Assembly: GCA_026421105.1 (NCBI GenBank)
Contig: JAPKDI010000052.1
Location: 1 to 7,526 of the forward strand
Source of the DNA: Alphaproteobacteria bacterium
GTDB taxonomy: Bacteria > Pseudomonadota > Alphaproteobacteria > SHVP01
DNA length: 7,526 nucleotides
Direction: 5' to 3'
The position numbers were made by a program, and so were the translations under genes. Every line of letters starts with the position of its first letter. Within the stretch, counting starts at the first letter, position 1. A model generated the notes under the pieces. The model was given only the letters and a program-made list of their open reading frames with translations. It had not been told where the DNA came from and did not search any database. Positions 1 to 7,005 of this stretch are shown here, piece after piece.

Positions 1-1420
1 CGATCTTCGGGTTAGCCTTGCCTTGTGATTGTTTCATCACCTGGCCAACAAAGAAACCGAGCAGCTTGTCTTTACCGCCGCGATATTCTGCGACCTTGCC
101 TTGGTTCGACTCCATGACCGCGTCAACGATGGCCTCGATCGCCCCGCTATCGGTCACTTGACGCAACCCTTTCTCCTCAACGATTTTGCCAGGCGCCCGT
201 CCGGTCTTGAACATTTCGTCAAAGACATCTTTGGCGATCCGACCAGAGATTGTGTCGTCGGCAATTAGGTCAATCAATGCGCCAAGATCAGCCACCGCAA
301 TCGGAGAATCAGCGACGTCACAACCTGCTTTGTTCAGCGCGCCAAACAAGTCGCCAGTGATCCAGTTTGCAGCGACCTTGGCGTCTCGGCCCGTCGCCAC
401 TGCCTCGAAGTAGTTAGCCACCTCTTTCTCCGCCACCAGGACGCCCGCATCGTACGAAGACAGGCCGAGTGCCTCGACAAAACGGACTTTACGATCGTCC
501 GGCAACTCAGGCAGAGATGCGGCTATGGCATCGACCCAGGCCTGCTCAAACTCGAGCGGTAGCAAATCAGGGTCGGGGAAATATCGATAGTCGTGCGCCT
601 CTTCCTTAGAGCGCATAGACCTGGTCTCCATCTTGCGCGGGTCAAACAATCGCGTTTCCTGGAGGATCGTGCCGCCATCCTCAAGAATGTCGACTTGTCG
701 CTGCGCCTCGATCTGGATGGCCTGCTCGACAAATCGGACGGAGTTGACGTTCTTGATCTCGCAACGCGTCCCGTAATCATCACCTGGCCGACGAATCGAA
801 ACGTTGACGTCGGCGCGCATGCTTCCCTCTTCCATGTTGCCGTCGCAGGTGCCGAGGTAACGCAAAATCGAGCGCATCTTGCGCAGATAGGCACCCGCTT
901 CGCTGGGCGTACGCAAATCGGGATCCGAAACGATCTCCATCAGCGCGATCCCCGAGCGATTGAGATCCACGTAGGTGCGATCGGGATGCATGTCGTGCAC
1001 GCTTTTGCCGGCGTCTTGCTCAAGGTGAAGTCGCGTGATTCCGATTTCGCGCGAGGTACCATCTTCCATGTCCAACACAAGCGTTCCGGCACCAACGACG
1101 GGCTGAAGGAACTGCGAGATCTGATAGCCCTGCGGCAGGTCGGGGTAAAAATAGTTCTTGCGGTCAAACACCGAGTGCAAATTGATCTGCGCTTTGAGCC
1201 CCAGCCCGGTACGGACCGCCTGCTCGACACAAACCTTGTTGATGACCGGCAACATGCCCGGCATCGCGGCATCAACAAGACTGACTTGGCTGTTGGGCTC
1301 CGCACCAAAGGCAGTCGCGGCGCCGGAGAACAGTTTAGAATTGGACGTGACCTGGGCATGAACCTCAAGCCCGATAACCATTTCCCAGACGCCGGTTGCT
1401 CCCTGAATAATGCCGCTCAT
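1..1420 (-). CDS. gatB: Aspartyl/glutamyl-tRNA amidotransferase subunit B, 3' end cut off
   Basis: GatB binds the mischarged tRNA and activates the side-chain carboxylate of Glu-tRNA(Gln) or Asp-tRNA(Asn) with ATP; ammonia arrives from GatA. My reverse-strand translation gives 473 uninterrupted codons from ATG (1420-1418). The N-terminal cradle domain begins with [10 protein letters not shown] (E19 and H21 are the expected metal/ATP-site residues), followed by HLEQDAGK near 132-139, [10 protein letters not shown] near 201-210 and CEIKNVNS near 220-227. These are family hallmarks. The helical and YqeY-like tail domains follow, ending at the edge in GKANPKI. Family members usually continue about 10-20 residues beyond this point, so nearly all of the protein is present. 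The start codon shares ATGA with the gatA stop, implying translational coupling as the third gene of gatCAB. No frameshift or missing motif was seen. Identification is very secure. Confidence 0.97.
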   Translation of the reverse strand, partial: MSGIIQGATGVWEMVIGLEVHAQVTSNSKLFSGAATAFGAEPNSQVSLVDAAMPGMLPVINKVCVEQAVRTGLGLKAQINLHSVFDRKNYFYPDLPQGYQISQFLQPVVGAGTLVLDMEDGTSREIGITRLHLEQDAGKSVHDMHPDRTYVDLNRSGIALMEIVSDPDLRTPSEAGAYLRKMRSILRYLGTCDGNMEEGSMRADVNVSIRRPGDDYGTRCEIKNVNSVRFVEQAIQIEAQRQVDILEDGGTILQETRLFDPRKMETRSMRSKEEAHDYRYFPDPDLLPLEFEQAWVDAIAASLPELPDDRKVRFVEALGLSSYDAGVLVAEKEVANYFEAVATGRDAKVAANWITGDLFGALNKAGCDVADSPIAVADLGALIDLIADDTISGRIAKDVFDEMFKTGRAPGKIVEEKGLRQVTDSGAIEAIVDAVMESNQGKVAEYRGGKDKLLGFFVGQVMKQSQGKANPKI

Positions 1421-2904
1421 GCTTGGTCCCGCCACCACGGCGTGGGCCGGTGATTAAATGCTGCCGCCCGTTCAAGGGCGCGGCCGAGCTGAAAGACGGT
1501 CTCTTCATCGAACGCGCGACCAACGATTTGCAGCCCCAACGGCAGCCCTTGAGATGACAGGCCGGCTGGAACCGAAATAGCGGGGAGACCAGCCATGTTT
1601 GCCGGCACGGTCAGAACGTCGTTGAGGTACATCGCGATGGGATCATCGCTCTTCTCACCAATGCCGAAAGCGGCGCCAGGTGTTGTCGGCGTCAGCAACG
1701 CATCGACGCTGTCCCACGCTTTCCCAAAGTCGTCGGCAATCAGTGTCCGGATCTTCTGCGCTTGGAGGTAGTAGGCGTCGTAATAACCCGCCGACAGCAC
1801 ATAAGTGCCCATCAACACGCGGCGCTTCACCTCTGCACCAAAGCCTGCAGCACGCGTGGCTTCGTACATCTCGGTGAGGTCATCGCGATCATCGCGCAAC
1901 CCGTAGCGGACCCCGTCATAGCGCGCGAGATTGGACGACGCTTCGGCGGAAGCAACAATGTAATAGGCCGGCAACGCATACTTCGTGTGCGGTAAGCTGA
2001 CCTCGACGATCTCCGCGCCGGCTTCCTTGAGCCACGTGATGCCTCGGTCCCAAAGGTCAGAAATTTCCTGGGGCATCCCGTCGACGCGATATTCGGCAGG
2101 GATTCCTATGCGTAGGCCTTTGACGCTGCGCTCGAGTGCCGCTTCGTAGTCTGGGACGGCAACATCAACGCAAGTCGAATCTTTCTGATCGTGACCGGCC
2201 ATCGCGCGGAGCATGATCGCGGAATCCTGGACCGTGCGTGTCATCGGCCCCGCCTGATCAAGGCTCGACGCAAACGCGACAACCCCCCAGCGGGAACAAC
2301 GCCCGTAGGTGGGTTTGACCCCGACTATGCCCGTGAATGCAGCCGGCTGGCGGATCGAGCCGCCGGTATCGGTCCCTGTCGCCCCAAGGCATAGTTCCGC
2401 CGCGACGGCGGCAGCGGATCCACCGCTCGAACCACCCGGCACAAGATCGCGATTGTTCTCCGTCTGGCGCCACGGGTTAATAACCGGGCCGTAGTAGCTG
2501 GTCTCATTCGATGACCCCATGGCGAATTCATCCATGTTGGTCTTGCCCAGCATCACCGCGCCCTCCAGCCACATGCTTGCCGTGATGGTCGATTCGTAGG
2601 GCGGACGGAATCCTTTGAGGATATGGGAACCCGCAGTCGAGGCGATACCTTCGGTACAGAACAAGTCCTTAATAGCCACAGGAATGCCCTCAAGTATTCC
2701 GCCCTCGCCTTTGGCGAGACGTTCGTCAGACCGCGCCGCATCAGCGCGGGCTCTGTCGGCGGTTTCGACAACAAAAGCGTTTAGCGCACTCGCCGACATG
2801 ATGGCATCGATGTGCGCATCGGTGAGTTCCTGTGCGGACACCTCTCGGGCGCCAAGCTTGGCTCGCGCCTCGGCGAGTGAGAGTCCGGTTAGCGACGCAC
2901 TCAT
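1417..2904 (-). CDS. gatA: Aspartyl/glutamyl-tRNA amidotransferase subunit A (amidase)
   Basis: GatA is the glutaminase of the cytoplasmic GatCAB complex: it hydrolyses glutamine and channels ammonia to GatB. The 495-aa product has the usual family length. It belongs to the amidase-signature family, and its Ser-cisSer-Lys triad is intact: K79 in VAIKDLF, S159 in PGGSSGGS and the nucleophile S183 in [12 protein letters not shown], with the expected 24-residue gap between the serines. Other typical segments are [13 protein letters not shown] (about 120-132) and [13 protein letters not shown] (about 195-207). Its ATG overlaps the gatC stop as ATGA, and an AAGG Shine-Dalgarno element (reverse strand, 2915-2912) lies 7 nt upstream inside gatC, which supports this start. 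The C-terminus ends in PTPWWRDQA, and its stop overlaps the gatB start. Nothing is atypical. Amidase relatives with other substrates are ruled out by the gatC and gatB neighbours. Confidence 0.98.
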   Translation of the reverse strand: MSASLTGLSLAEARAKLGAREVSAQELTDAHIDAIMSASALNAFVVETADRARADAARSDERLAKGEGGILEGIPVAIKDLFCTEGIASTAGSHILKGFRPPYESTITASMWLEGAVMLGKTNMDEFAMGSSNETSYYGPVINPWRQTENNRDLVPGGSSGGSAAAVAAELCLGATGTDTGGSIRQPAAFTGIVGVKPTYGRCSRWGVVAFASSLDQAGPMTRTVQDSAIMLRAMAGHDQKDSTCVDVAVPDYEAALERSVKGLRIGIPAEYRVDGMPQEISDLWDRGITWLKEAGAEIVEVSLPHTKYALPAYYIVASAEASSNLARYDGVRYGLRDDRDDLTEMYEATRAAGFGAEVKRRVLMGTYVLSAGYYDAYYLQAQKIRTLIADDFGKAWDSVDALLTPTTPGAAFGIGEKSDDPIAMYLNDVLTVPANMAGLPAISVPAGLSSQGLPLGLQIVGRAFDEETVFQLGRALERAAAFNHRPTPWWRDQA

Positions 2905-3188
2905 TCGATCACCTTGGGGACCACGAAATAGCCGTCAGCGCTGTCCGGGGCGTTACCGAGAACAGCGTCCTGGAAATCGCCGTCAGTCACGACATCTTCT
3001 CGATGATGAAGGGCGTGGCCGACCACGCTTGTCATCGGGGCGACGCCATCAGTGTTGACCTCGCGAAGCTGCTCAATCCACGTCAGAATCCCTGAGATTT
3101 CCTCGGCCAACGGCGCGAGGTCCTCTTCAGGCAGGGAAATCCGAGCGAGCCGCGCGATGCGGGCGACGGTGGCTTTATCAAGCGACAT
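2901..3188 (-). CDS. gatC: Aspartyl/glutamyl-tRNA amidotransferase subunit C
   Basis: GatC is the small subunit that wraps around the GatA-GatB interface and stabilises the complex. The 95-aa product starts [19 protein letters not shown], the standard N-terminal helix of the family. It continues through [15 protein letters not shown] and the linker GVAPMTSVV, and ends in [10 protein letters not shown], the conserved tail that packs against GatA. The open frame extends far upstream (to 3716) without a stop, but that part is antisense to ruvX and unrelated to GatC. The ATG at 3188-3186 matches the family N-terminus exactly. Only a weak purine-rich element (CAGAG) precedes it, about 8 nt upstream. 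It is the first gene of the operon and its stop overlaps gatA. GatCAB indicates that the host makes Gln-tRNA(Gln) and/or Asn-tRNA(Asn) indirectly. Confidence 0.96.
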   Translation of the reverse strand: MSLDKATVARIARLARISLPEEDLAPLAEEISGILTWIEQLREVNTDGVAPMTSVVGHALHHREDVVTDGDFQDAVLGNAPDSADGYFVVPKVIE

Positions 3189-3206
3189 ATGGCACGCTCT
3201 GGCAGC

Positions 3207-3240
3207 GCGCTTTAATCGCCACAACGGGGCAAAAAAGCGC
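3207..3240. repeat. Inverted repeat in the gatC/ruvX divergent intergenic region
   Basis: GCGCTTT (3207-3213) and AAAGCGC (3234-3240) form a perfect 7-bp inverted repeat with a 20-nt interior. Inside it, GCC (3218-3220) and GGC (3228-3230) can pair as a second stem, with near-symmetric internal loops of 4 and 3 nt. It lies 18 nt upstream of the gatC ATG, in the expected gatC leader. It could act as an RNA hairpin or a dyad operator, or be fortuitous. There is no terminal U-tract to suggest a terminator for either strand. Confidence 0.4.
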
Positions 3241-3264
3241 AGAATTCCGGGCAAAATCGAGCGG

Positions 3265-3293
3265 ACCCTAGCACTCGCCATGTGTCCAGGCAA
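3265..3293 (-). promoter_or_regulatory. Possible sigma70-type promoter for gatCAB
   Basis: On the reverse strand, TTGCCT (3293-3288) and TAGGGT (3270-3265) are separated by exactly 17 nt. The -35 box starts with the invariant TTG and the spacing is ideal, but the -10 box keeps only T, A and the final T of the consensus. The predicted start near 3258 would give gatC a leader of about 70 nt containing the inverted repeat at 3207-3240. The element overlaps the ruvX start codon region on the other strand. It was found by eye, so chance occurrence is possible. Confidence 0.3.
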
Positions 3294-3765
3294 GACCAGC
3301 GACCTTGAGCAACTTAGGACCCTGATGAGACGGGGATCTCGGCTATTGGGCCTCGATGTGGGCGCGAAGACGGTCGGAATCGCCATTTCGGACGGTCGGC
3401 TGGGTTTGGCCACCCCTGTAGAAACAATCAGACGGAAAAAACTCAAGGACGATGTCGCCGCCCTGAAGCGCATCATCGCCGATCGCGATGTCGGCGGACT
3501 AGTCGTCGGGCTGCCGATGAACATGGACGGGAGTGAAGGGCCGCGCTGCCAATCGGTACGGCAGTTTGCTGCCAATATCGAACCGTTTGTTGTGCTGCCG
3601 TTCGCTTTCTGGGACGAACGATTATCGACCGTGGCCGTGGAACGGACACTCATTGCCCAGGACGTGTCGAGGCGACGCCGGGATGCAGTGATCGATGCCC
3701 ATGCCGCAGCGTTCATTCTTCAGGGCGCCCTCGACCGGCTCCAAGTTCTTGCCGCGGAGGATTGA
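3280..3765 (+). CDS. ruvX: Putative Holliday junction resolvase / pre-16S rRNA nuclease YqgF family
   Basis: This is an RNase H-fold protein of the YqgF/RuvX family. E. coli YqgF is implicated in 5' maturation of 16S rRNA, and family members have also been called Holliday junction resolvases. The 161-aa product shows the first strand RLLGLDVGAKTVG with D26, the glycine-rich segment VVGLPMNMDGSEG (75-87), WDERLST with E113, and DAVIDAHAAAFIL with D139. The three expected acidic residues of the active site are therefore present. I chose the ATG at 3280 because alphaproteobacterial homologues carry a short leader resembling DLEQLRTLMRRGSR before the first strand. However, a better Shine-Dalgarno (AGGA at 3316-3319, 5 nt spacer) precedes an in-frame ATG at 3325, which would give 146 aa and keep the whole fold. 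It is divergent from gatC and heads the plus-strand gene run. The family call is secure; the start is less so. Confidence 0.93.
   Translation: MCPGKTSDLEQLRTLMRRGSRLLGLDVGAKTVGIAISDGRLGLATPVETIRRKKLKDDVAALKRIIADRDVGGLVVGLPMNMDGSEGPRCQSVRQFAANIEPFVVLPFAFWDERLSTVAVERTLIAQDVSRRRRDAVIDAHAAAFILQGALDRLQVLAAED
3756..3761 (+). promoter_or_regulatory. Shine-Dalgarno fixing the GTG start of the transporter gene
   Basis: GGAGGA lies inside the last codons of ruvX, 7 nt before GTG at 3769. This strong match to the anti-Shine-Dalgarno at ideal spacing is the main reason for accepting a GTG start, and it suggests that translation is coupled to that of ruvX. Confidence 0.8.
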
Positions 3766-3768
3766 GCC

Positions 3769-4701
3769 GTGGGCGAGACATTAGTTGGCACACTTCCCGT
3801 TTTTTTGGTGATTTTGCTGGGTGGTGGCCTGGTTTACCGCCGCTACGTATCCGCTGAATCCTGGGCGCAGTTCCAAAAGCTGAACTACTATTTATTCCTG
3901 CCGGCAATGTTTCTGTTCGGTCTCGGCACCAGTGATTTTTCCGACGCGCCATTGCTGAGAATGGTCGTGGCCGTCGTTTCGATTCTCGGCGCAGCAACGG
4001 GCCTGGTGTGGGCCTGGCGCGTTCGGTCGGCGAAGTTCGGCCCGCAGGTTCTCGAGGCATCCATTCGCGCCAATGTGCCTTACGGCATGGGGGTGAGCCT
4101 TGCGCTCGGCGGTACCGACGGGTTGGCCCTATTCCTCGTTGCAGCTGCAACTTATCTACCCACAGTGATTGTTGCTGGCGGATTGTTCGGCCATTTCGTC
4201 GGCAAGCAGGATCTCGACCCGGACGCCGAGCAAGAATACGCGTTGGCGTCTTCACTGCGCTTGCTGGCGCAAAATCCGATCGTTTGGGGTGTTGCAGGAG
4301 GCGTTGCCTTGAACTTTGCCAATATTCCTTTGGCCACAGGGCTGGCGGCGATGGTCCAAGCGGCCGGATATGCGGCAATCCCCTTAGGGCTGCTTGGCGC
4401 AGGCGCGGCACTCAATATCGCGGCCGCGCAGAACGCTTTTGAGGCGGCCCGTGGCGCGGCGATCGCAAGCCTCGCCATCAATTTGGTCGGCCTACCGGCT
4501 GCAGCTGGCCTGGCGGGTTTGTTACTGGGCCTTGAAGGGTCCGAGGCGGTCGCCATCGTACTGATCGCCGCACTACCGTGCTTGGTACCGCGCTTCAGCG
4601 TTCTCGGCGCTTCTCCGCAAAGCGTGTTGCCGGGCGTTGCGACCATCGCGACCCTTGCGTCGGCAGTAACGATGCCAATTTCGATTTGGCTGCTCACCTA
4701 G
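3769..4701 (+). CDS. AEC-family membrane transporter (auxin efflux carrier / Mem_trans type)
   Basis: A predicted inner-membrane permease of 310 aa, the usual length for the AEC family (about 300-320). Hydrophobic segments sit near residues 5-23, 38-53, 64-84, 102-115, 118-143, 169-186, 190-217, 230-254, 258-274 and 288-309, which fits the ten-helix layout. Family-like patches include a proline-containing second helix ([12 protein letters not shown]), RANVPYGMG (100-108), [11 protein letters not shown] (168-178), [12 protein letters not shown] (204-215) and the closing helix [15 protein letters not shown]. There is no separate soluble domain. Known AEC members export or import small carboxylic acids such as malate, or auxin in plants; the substrate here cannot be read from the sequence. 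The gene starts with GTG 3 nt after ruvX, so they are probably co-transcribed. Its place just before pyrB invites a guess at a pyrimidine-pathway acid as substrate, but that is speculation. Confidence 0.85.
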   Translation: MGETLVGTLPVFLVILLGGGLVYRRYVSAESWAQFQKLNYYLFLPAMFLFGLGTSDFSDAPLLRMVVAVVSILGAATGLVWAWRVRSAKFGPQVLEASIRANVPYGMGVSLALGGTDGLALFLVAAATYLPTVIVAGGLFGHFVGKQDLDPDAEQEYALASSLRLLAQNPIVWGVAGGVALNFANIPLATGLAAMVQAAGYAAIPLGLLGAGAALNIAAAQNAFEAARGAAIASLAINLVGLPAAAGLAGLLLGLEGSEAVAIVLIAALPCLVPRFSVLGASPQSVLPGVATIATLASAVTMPISIWLLT

Positions 4702-4730
4702 TTGTCGACCAGGTAGGCAAAACTTATAGT
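4702..4730 (+). promoter_or_regulatory. Sigma70-type promoter for pyrB, giving a near-leaderless transcript
   Basis: TTGTCG (4702-4707) and TATAGT (4725-4730) are separated by 17 nt. The -35 box matches 4 of 6 consensus bases and the -10 box 5 of 6, which is the best promoter-like pair I found in the window. It fills the 38-bp gap between the transporter stop and the pyrB ATG. Counting from the -10 box, transcription should start at about 4737-4740, at most a few bases before the ATG at 4740. No room remains for a Shine-Dalgarno or a pyrimidine attenuator leader. Confidence 0.55.
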
Positions 4731-4739
4731 GGCGCTTTA

Positions 4740-5711
4740 ATGACATCTCCCGCAGCGACGCCATTCCGCCACCGCCACTTGCTGGGCATTGAGGACCTGT
4801 CGCCGGACGAGATCTCCGCCCTTCTTGACCTTTCAGACGAATACGTCGACCTAAATCGGCGGCCTGAAAAGAAACTCAGTCGATTGCGGGGCCGCACCCA
4901 AATCAATCTGTTTTTTGAAACATCAACGCGTACCAAGACGTCTTTTGAACTGGCCGGAAAACGACTTGGCGCCGACGTAATCAATATGTCCGTGGAGGGG
5001 TCGGCCATAAAAAAAGGCGAGACCCTGATCGACACAGCGATGACCCTGAATGCCATGCAACCCGACGTGATGGTCATCCGGCATTCTGACAGCGGTGCCG
5101 CCGATCTATTGTCGCAAAAGGTCAACGGTTCGGTGATCAATGCCGGTGACGGCCGCCACGCTCACCCGACCCAGGCACTGCTCGATGCGTTGACGATTCG
5201 GCGTCGCTTGGGTCACCTACGGGGCCTGACCGTTGCTATCTGTGGCGACATTCTGCACAGCCGCGTTGCCCGCTCGAACATCCAACTCTTCGGAAAAATG
5301 GGCGCGTTGGTGAGGGTGGTAGCGCCGCCCACTCTTCTGCCAGCAGCCGTGGGGCGCCTGGGTGTCGAGGTTCATCACGACATGGTCTCTGGGTTAAAGA
5401 ACGCCGACATCGTAATGATGCTGCGACTTCAGTCAGAACGAATGAAGGGGGCCTTTGTCCCATCGATCCGCGAGTACTTTCGATACTACGGGCTTGATCG
5501 CGATAAACTGGCCCATGCAAAGCCCGATGCCTTGATCATGCACCCCGGCCCTATGAACCGAGGCGTCGAGATCGATACCGAAGTGGCCGATGACATCAAT
5601 CGCAGCGTCATCCGTGAACAGGTCGAGATGGGCGTGGCGGTGCGCATGGCCTGCCTTGACGCATTGGTACATCAACAACTGAAACAACCGGCCGAGGCAG
5701 CCGCGCGATGA
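4740..5711 (+). CDS. pyrB: Aspartate carbamoyltransferase catalytic subunit
   Basis: PyrB condenses carbamoyl phosphate with L-aspartate to N-carbamoyl-aspartate, the committed step of de novo pyrimidine synthesis in the cytoplasm. The 323-aa product carries the carbamoyl-phosphate loop STRTKTSFE (62-70), the 80s-loop lysines in KKGET (K91/K92), R114, [14 protein letters not shown] (H142), [11 protein letters not shown] (R175), R229 and Q231 in LRLQ, and [11 protein letters not shown] (268-278). These correspond to the known active-site residues, so it should be catalytic. The frame stays open upstream to 4578 inside the transporter gene, but the ATG at 4740 begins the family N-terminus. There is no Shine-Dalgarno; the promoter at 4702-4730 suggests leaderless translation. 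The HPGPMNRG variant is typical of ATCases that work with a PyrC partner and without PyrI, and no pyrI is present. The stop overlaps the pyrC start (ATGA). Confidence 0.97.
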   Translation: MTSPAATPFRHRHLLGIEDLSPDEISALLDLSDEYVDLNRRPEKKLSRLRGRTQINLFFETSTRTKTSFELAGKRLGADVINMSVEGSAIKKGETLIDTAMTLNAMQPDVMVIRHSDSGAADLLSQKVNGSVINAGDGRHAHPTQALLDALTIRRRLGHLRGLTVAICGDILHSRVARSNIQLFGKMGALVRVVAPPTLLPAAVGRLGVEVHHDMVSGLKNADIVMMLRLQSERMKGAFVPSIREYFRYYGLDRDKLAHAKPDALIMHPGPMNRGVEIDTEVADDINRSVIREQVEMGVAVRMACLDALVHQQLKQPAEAAAR

Positions 5712-6997
5712 CACAAAAGGTCGCCTACACCAACGCCCGCCTGCTCGATCCCGCTACGGCAATGGACACGCGGGGCGATGTGTTGACGGTCGACGGTGAG
5801 ATCGCCGACGTCGGCAGCCTGTTCCCAGATGGCGCACCAGACGATTGTGCCAAGGTCGATTGTACGGGCCACTGCCTCGCGCCGGGCCTGATCGATATGA
5901 TGGCTGCACTTGGTGAGCCAGGGCGAGAACATAAGGAAACCATCGCGACCGGCACGCGGGCGGCGGCCGCCGGGGGGATAACCACTGTCGTCGCGTCTCC
6001 CGACACCCGTCCCATCATGGACGAAATCGCGCTTGTGGAGTTCCTCGAGCGACAGGCACAGAGCTCGGGCGTGGTCAAAGTCCTGCCAACCGCCACCATA
6101 ACTAAGGGAATGGCGGGTGACGAAATGACGGAGATCGGACTTCTCGCCGAGGCGGGCGCGGTCTTATTTACTGATTGCTATCGCAGCATCGCTAATCCAC
6201 AAGTCTTGCGCCGCGCGCTCTCGTATGCGTCGACGTTCGACGCGCTGATCGCCCATCACACCGAAGTGCCGGAACTGGTCGGCGATGGCGTCATGAATGA
6301 CGGCGAAACCGCAACGCGGTTGGGACTTGGCGGCATCCCCGGCGCCGCGGAAACGATCATGCTCGAACGCGACCTGAGAATCGTCGAACTCACCGGTGGC
6401 AGATATCACGCGGCATCCATTTCGACCGCTGACTCGGTCGCCGCGATGAAAAACGCGAAGGAAAAAGGATTGCGGGTGACATGCGGCGTTGCCCCATATC
6501 ACTTTGCTTTGAATGAAAACGAAGTTGGACACTACCGAACGTTTGCTAAAGTCAGTCCTCCCTTGCGCAGCGAGACCGATCGCGAAGCCATCGTTGCAGG
6601 GCTAGCCGATGGCACTATCGATATCATTGCGAGCCATCATCGACCCGAAGATCCCGAGGCCAAGCGCCTACCGTTCGCGCAGGCAGCCTATGGCGCGGTG
6701 GGACTGGAGACCTTGTTCTTGGTTGGCCTAGAGCTCCACCACAAAGGACAATTGCCGCTGTTGGATCTTCTTGCCCGACTCACAATCGGGCCGGCCAACA
6801 TTCTTGGATTGCCGCAAGGACGCTTGAAACGTGGGGCGCCCGCCGACCTCGTTATCTTCAATCCCGCTACCCCAGCGCGCATTGACGCTGCGACATTTCA
6901 AAGCAAGTCCAAGAACTCACCTTTCGATCAGCGACCCGTGCAGGGCCGGGTCTTACGGACCGTGGTTGCCGGCGCGACGGTCTTTGAAGCGAGTTAG
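5708..6997 (+). CDS. pyrC: Dihydroorotase homologue lacking metal ligands (PyrC'/PyrX-like pseudo-dihydroorotase)
   Basis: The 429-aa product is a full-length class I dihydroorotase (amidohydrolase) homologue: N-terminal beta domain, [48 protein letters not shown] and the C-terminal [12 protein letters not shown]. An active enzyme would close carbamoyl-aspartate to dihydroorotate using a metal centre, but here the centre is broken. The HxH after GLID reads MMAA (H65 to M, H67 to A), the substrate arginine is G69, the His of the HVST motif is S237 (ASIST), and the catalytic Asp of the TDHAPH motif is H310 (SHHRPE). D156, H184 and H311 remain. By analogy with Pseudomonas PyrC', where an inactive dihydroorotase homologue is needed for the ATCase complex, I infer a structural partner of PyrB. 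The ATGA overlap with pyrB supports equal expression; GAGG at 5694-5697 is a plausible Shine-Dalgarno. A genuine dihydroorotase should lie elsewhere in the genome. Confidence 0.93.
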   Translation: MTQKVAYTNARLLDPATAMDTRGDVLTVDGEIADVGSLFPDGAPDDCAKVDCTGHCLAPGLIDMMAALGEPGREHKETIATGTRAAAAGGITTVVASPDTRPIMDEIALVEFLERQAQSSGVVKVLPTATITKGMAGDEMTEIGLLAEAGAVLFTDCYRSIANPQVLRRALSYASTFDALIAHHTEVPELVGDGVMNDGETATRLGLGGIPGAAETIMLERDLRIVELTGGRYHAASISTADSVAAMKNAKEKGLRVTCGVAPYHFALNENEVGHYRTFAKVSPPLRSETDREAIVAGLADGTIDIIASHHRPEDPEAKRLPFAQAAYGAVGLETLFLVGLELHHKGQLPLLDLLARLTIGPANILGLPQGRLKRGAPADLVIFNPATPARIDAATFQSKSKNSPFDQRPVQGRVLRTVVAGATVFEAS

Positions 6998-7000
6998 GGG
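6996..7000 (+). promoter_or_regulatory. Shine-Dalgarno of plsY
   Basis: AGGGG overlaps the pyrC TAG stop and lies 5 nt before the ATG at 7006. It supports this start and implies translation in the same transcript as pyrBC. Confidence 0.65.
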
Positions 7001-7005
7001 CGCCG

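Noticed and set aside
593..1453. Long open frame on the plus strand (286 codons) opposite gatB.
   Set aside because: It is antisense to a complete and highly conserved gatB sequence, its translation resembles no family I know, and it arises from the codon bias of the real gene.
3207..3240. Inverted repeat considered as a rho-independent terminator.
   Set aside because: Neither strand has a T-tract directly after the stem, and it lies upstream of both divergent genes, where no transcript is expected to end.
3052..3279. Upstream in-frame extension of ruvX.
   Set aside because: It runs antisense through gatC and adds about 76 residues with no counterpart in the YqgF family.
3189..3716. Upstream in-frame extension of gatC on the minus strand.
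   Set aside because: The extension is antisense to ruvX, and the GatC family N-terminus begins exactly at the ATG at 3188.
4578..4739. Upstream in-frame extension of pyrB into the transporter gene.
   Set aside because: It is another reading frame of the transporter's 3' end. The ATCase family N-terminus and the promoter both point to the ATG at 4740.
5009..5015. Run of seven A in pyrB as a possible slippage or programmed frameshift site.
   Set aside because: It encodes the conserved KKGE catalytic loop, and the zero frame continues correctly to the end of pyrB. No alternative product is evident.
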